Part shown: positions 5,029-5,158 of the stretch, piece after piece | How the letters are laid out: each line of letters opens with the position of its first letter | Position numbering within the stretch: position 1 is the stretch's first letter | Assembly (NCBI GenBank): GCA_017475805.1 | Contig: JAFVEW010000002.1 | Coordinates: 1 to 5,158, forward strand | Source: Synergistaceae bacterium | GTDB taxonomy: Bacteria; Synergistota; Synergistia; Synergistales; Aminobacteriaceae | Direction of reading: 5' to 3' | Length of the DNA stretch: 5,158 nt | The notes under the pieces: model-generated | What the model was told of the DNA's origin: nothing | Databases searched by the model: none | Seen by the model: the letters and a program-made list of their open reading frames with translations, nothing else | Translations under genes and position numbers: made by a program

Positions 5029-5158
5029 ATGAAAAATAGAGAAGAAGAACATTAGAATATCGCGGAGAGGGACATTCTTTGGCTCAAACAAGCAAAGTTT
5101 TTAAGGTTGCCATAAACACTATCAGAAATTGGGAAAAACAACTTAAAACTGAAGGGCA
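5029..5158 (+). mobile_element. 5' part of an IS630-like transposase gene (partial, N-terminal frame uncertain)
   Basis: The frame open from 5040 to the window edge encodes RRRTLEYRGEGHSLAQ and then TSKVFKVAINTIRNWEKQLK, the N-terminal helix-turn-helix of IS630-type transposases (pattern Gly-His-Ser, Val-Phe-x-Val, Thr-Ile-x-x-Trp), which binds the element's ends. The catalytic DDE part lies beyond the window. The obvious ATG (5029, giving Met-Lys-Asn-Arg-Glu) is in another frame and stops at 5053-5055; joining it to the HTH frame needs a -1 shift around 5041-5048. A stop (TAG 5037-5039) lies directly upstream in the HTH frame, and no normal start codon lies in that frame before the domain. 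The copy is therefore either defective or has lost a base in this sequence. No clear Shine-Dalgarno precedes the ATG. Confidence 0.6.

Noticed and set aside
1..5158. CRISPR array, tRNA or rRNA genes
   Set aside because: No regularly spaced repeats and no tRNA- or rRNA-like sequence were seen on either strand.

Overview
The window looks like an accessory stretch of an AT-rich bacterial chromosome, most likely a Synergistota member (possibly gut-associated). The main clue is the secreted protein at 823-2253, whose C-terminus (Ser-rich stretch, Gly-Gly-Cys, hydrophobic segment, three lysines) fits the Synergist-type CTERM sorting signal. This placement is inferred from motif recognition, not from a search.

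Layout. Two minus-strand genes occupy the left end: the first 18 codons of a secreted protein or lipoprotein (1-54) and an XRE-family regulator (239-655). Each is preceded by a copy of the same 25-bp element (106-130 and 696-720; 24 of 25 bases identical) with a TATAAT on the coding strand, suggesting one regulator controlling both its own gene and the secreted-protein gene. Diverging from the regulator is the beta-helix surface protein (823-2253, TTG start, extended -10 promoter). Next comes a Type II restriction-modification pair: a beta-class DNA methyltransferase (2285-3246) and a putative restriction endonuclease (3264-4420). Then follow a QueT-family queuosine-precursor transporter subunit (4461-4931, apparently starting at ATT), a clear intrinsic terminator (4948-4980), and the first codons of an IS630-like transposase running off the right edge.

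The most striking observation is that both restriction-modification genes are split by a -1 frame change at a homopolymer. In the methyltransferase it is an A7 run reading A AAA AAA in frame, directly followed by a stop. In the endonuclease it is a T6 run. Adding one base at each site restores proteins of about 320 and 385 residues. The regulator's 3' end and the transposase's 5' end may carry similar -1 shifts. The explanations are base loss in the assembly, decay of the system, or recoding and slippage; the sequence alone cannot decide. The first is the simplest because every event has the same sign, but the methyltransferase site is a textbook slippery heptamer and deserves a test.

Functionally the genes fall into three parts: a surface and regulatory module, a restriction-modification module that would methylate host DNA and cut foreign DNA, and a transporter salvaging precursors for tRNA queuosine. 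Nothing links the three parts except proximity.
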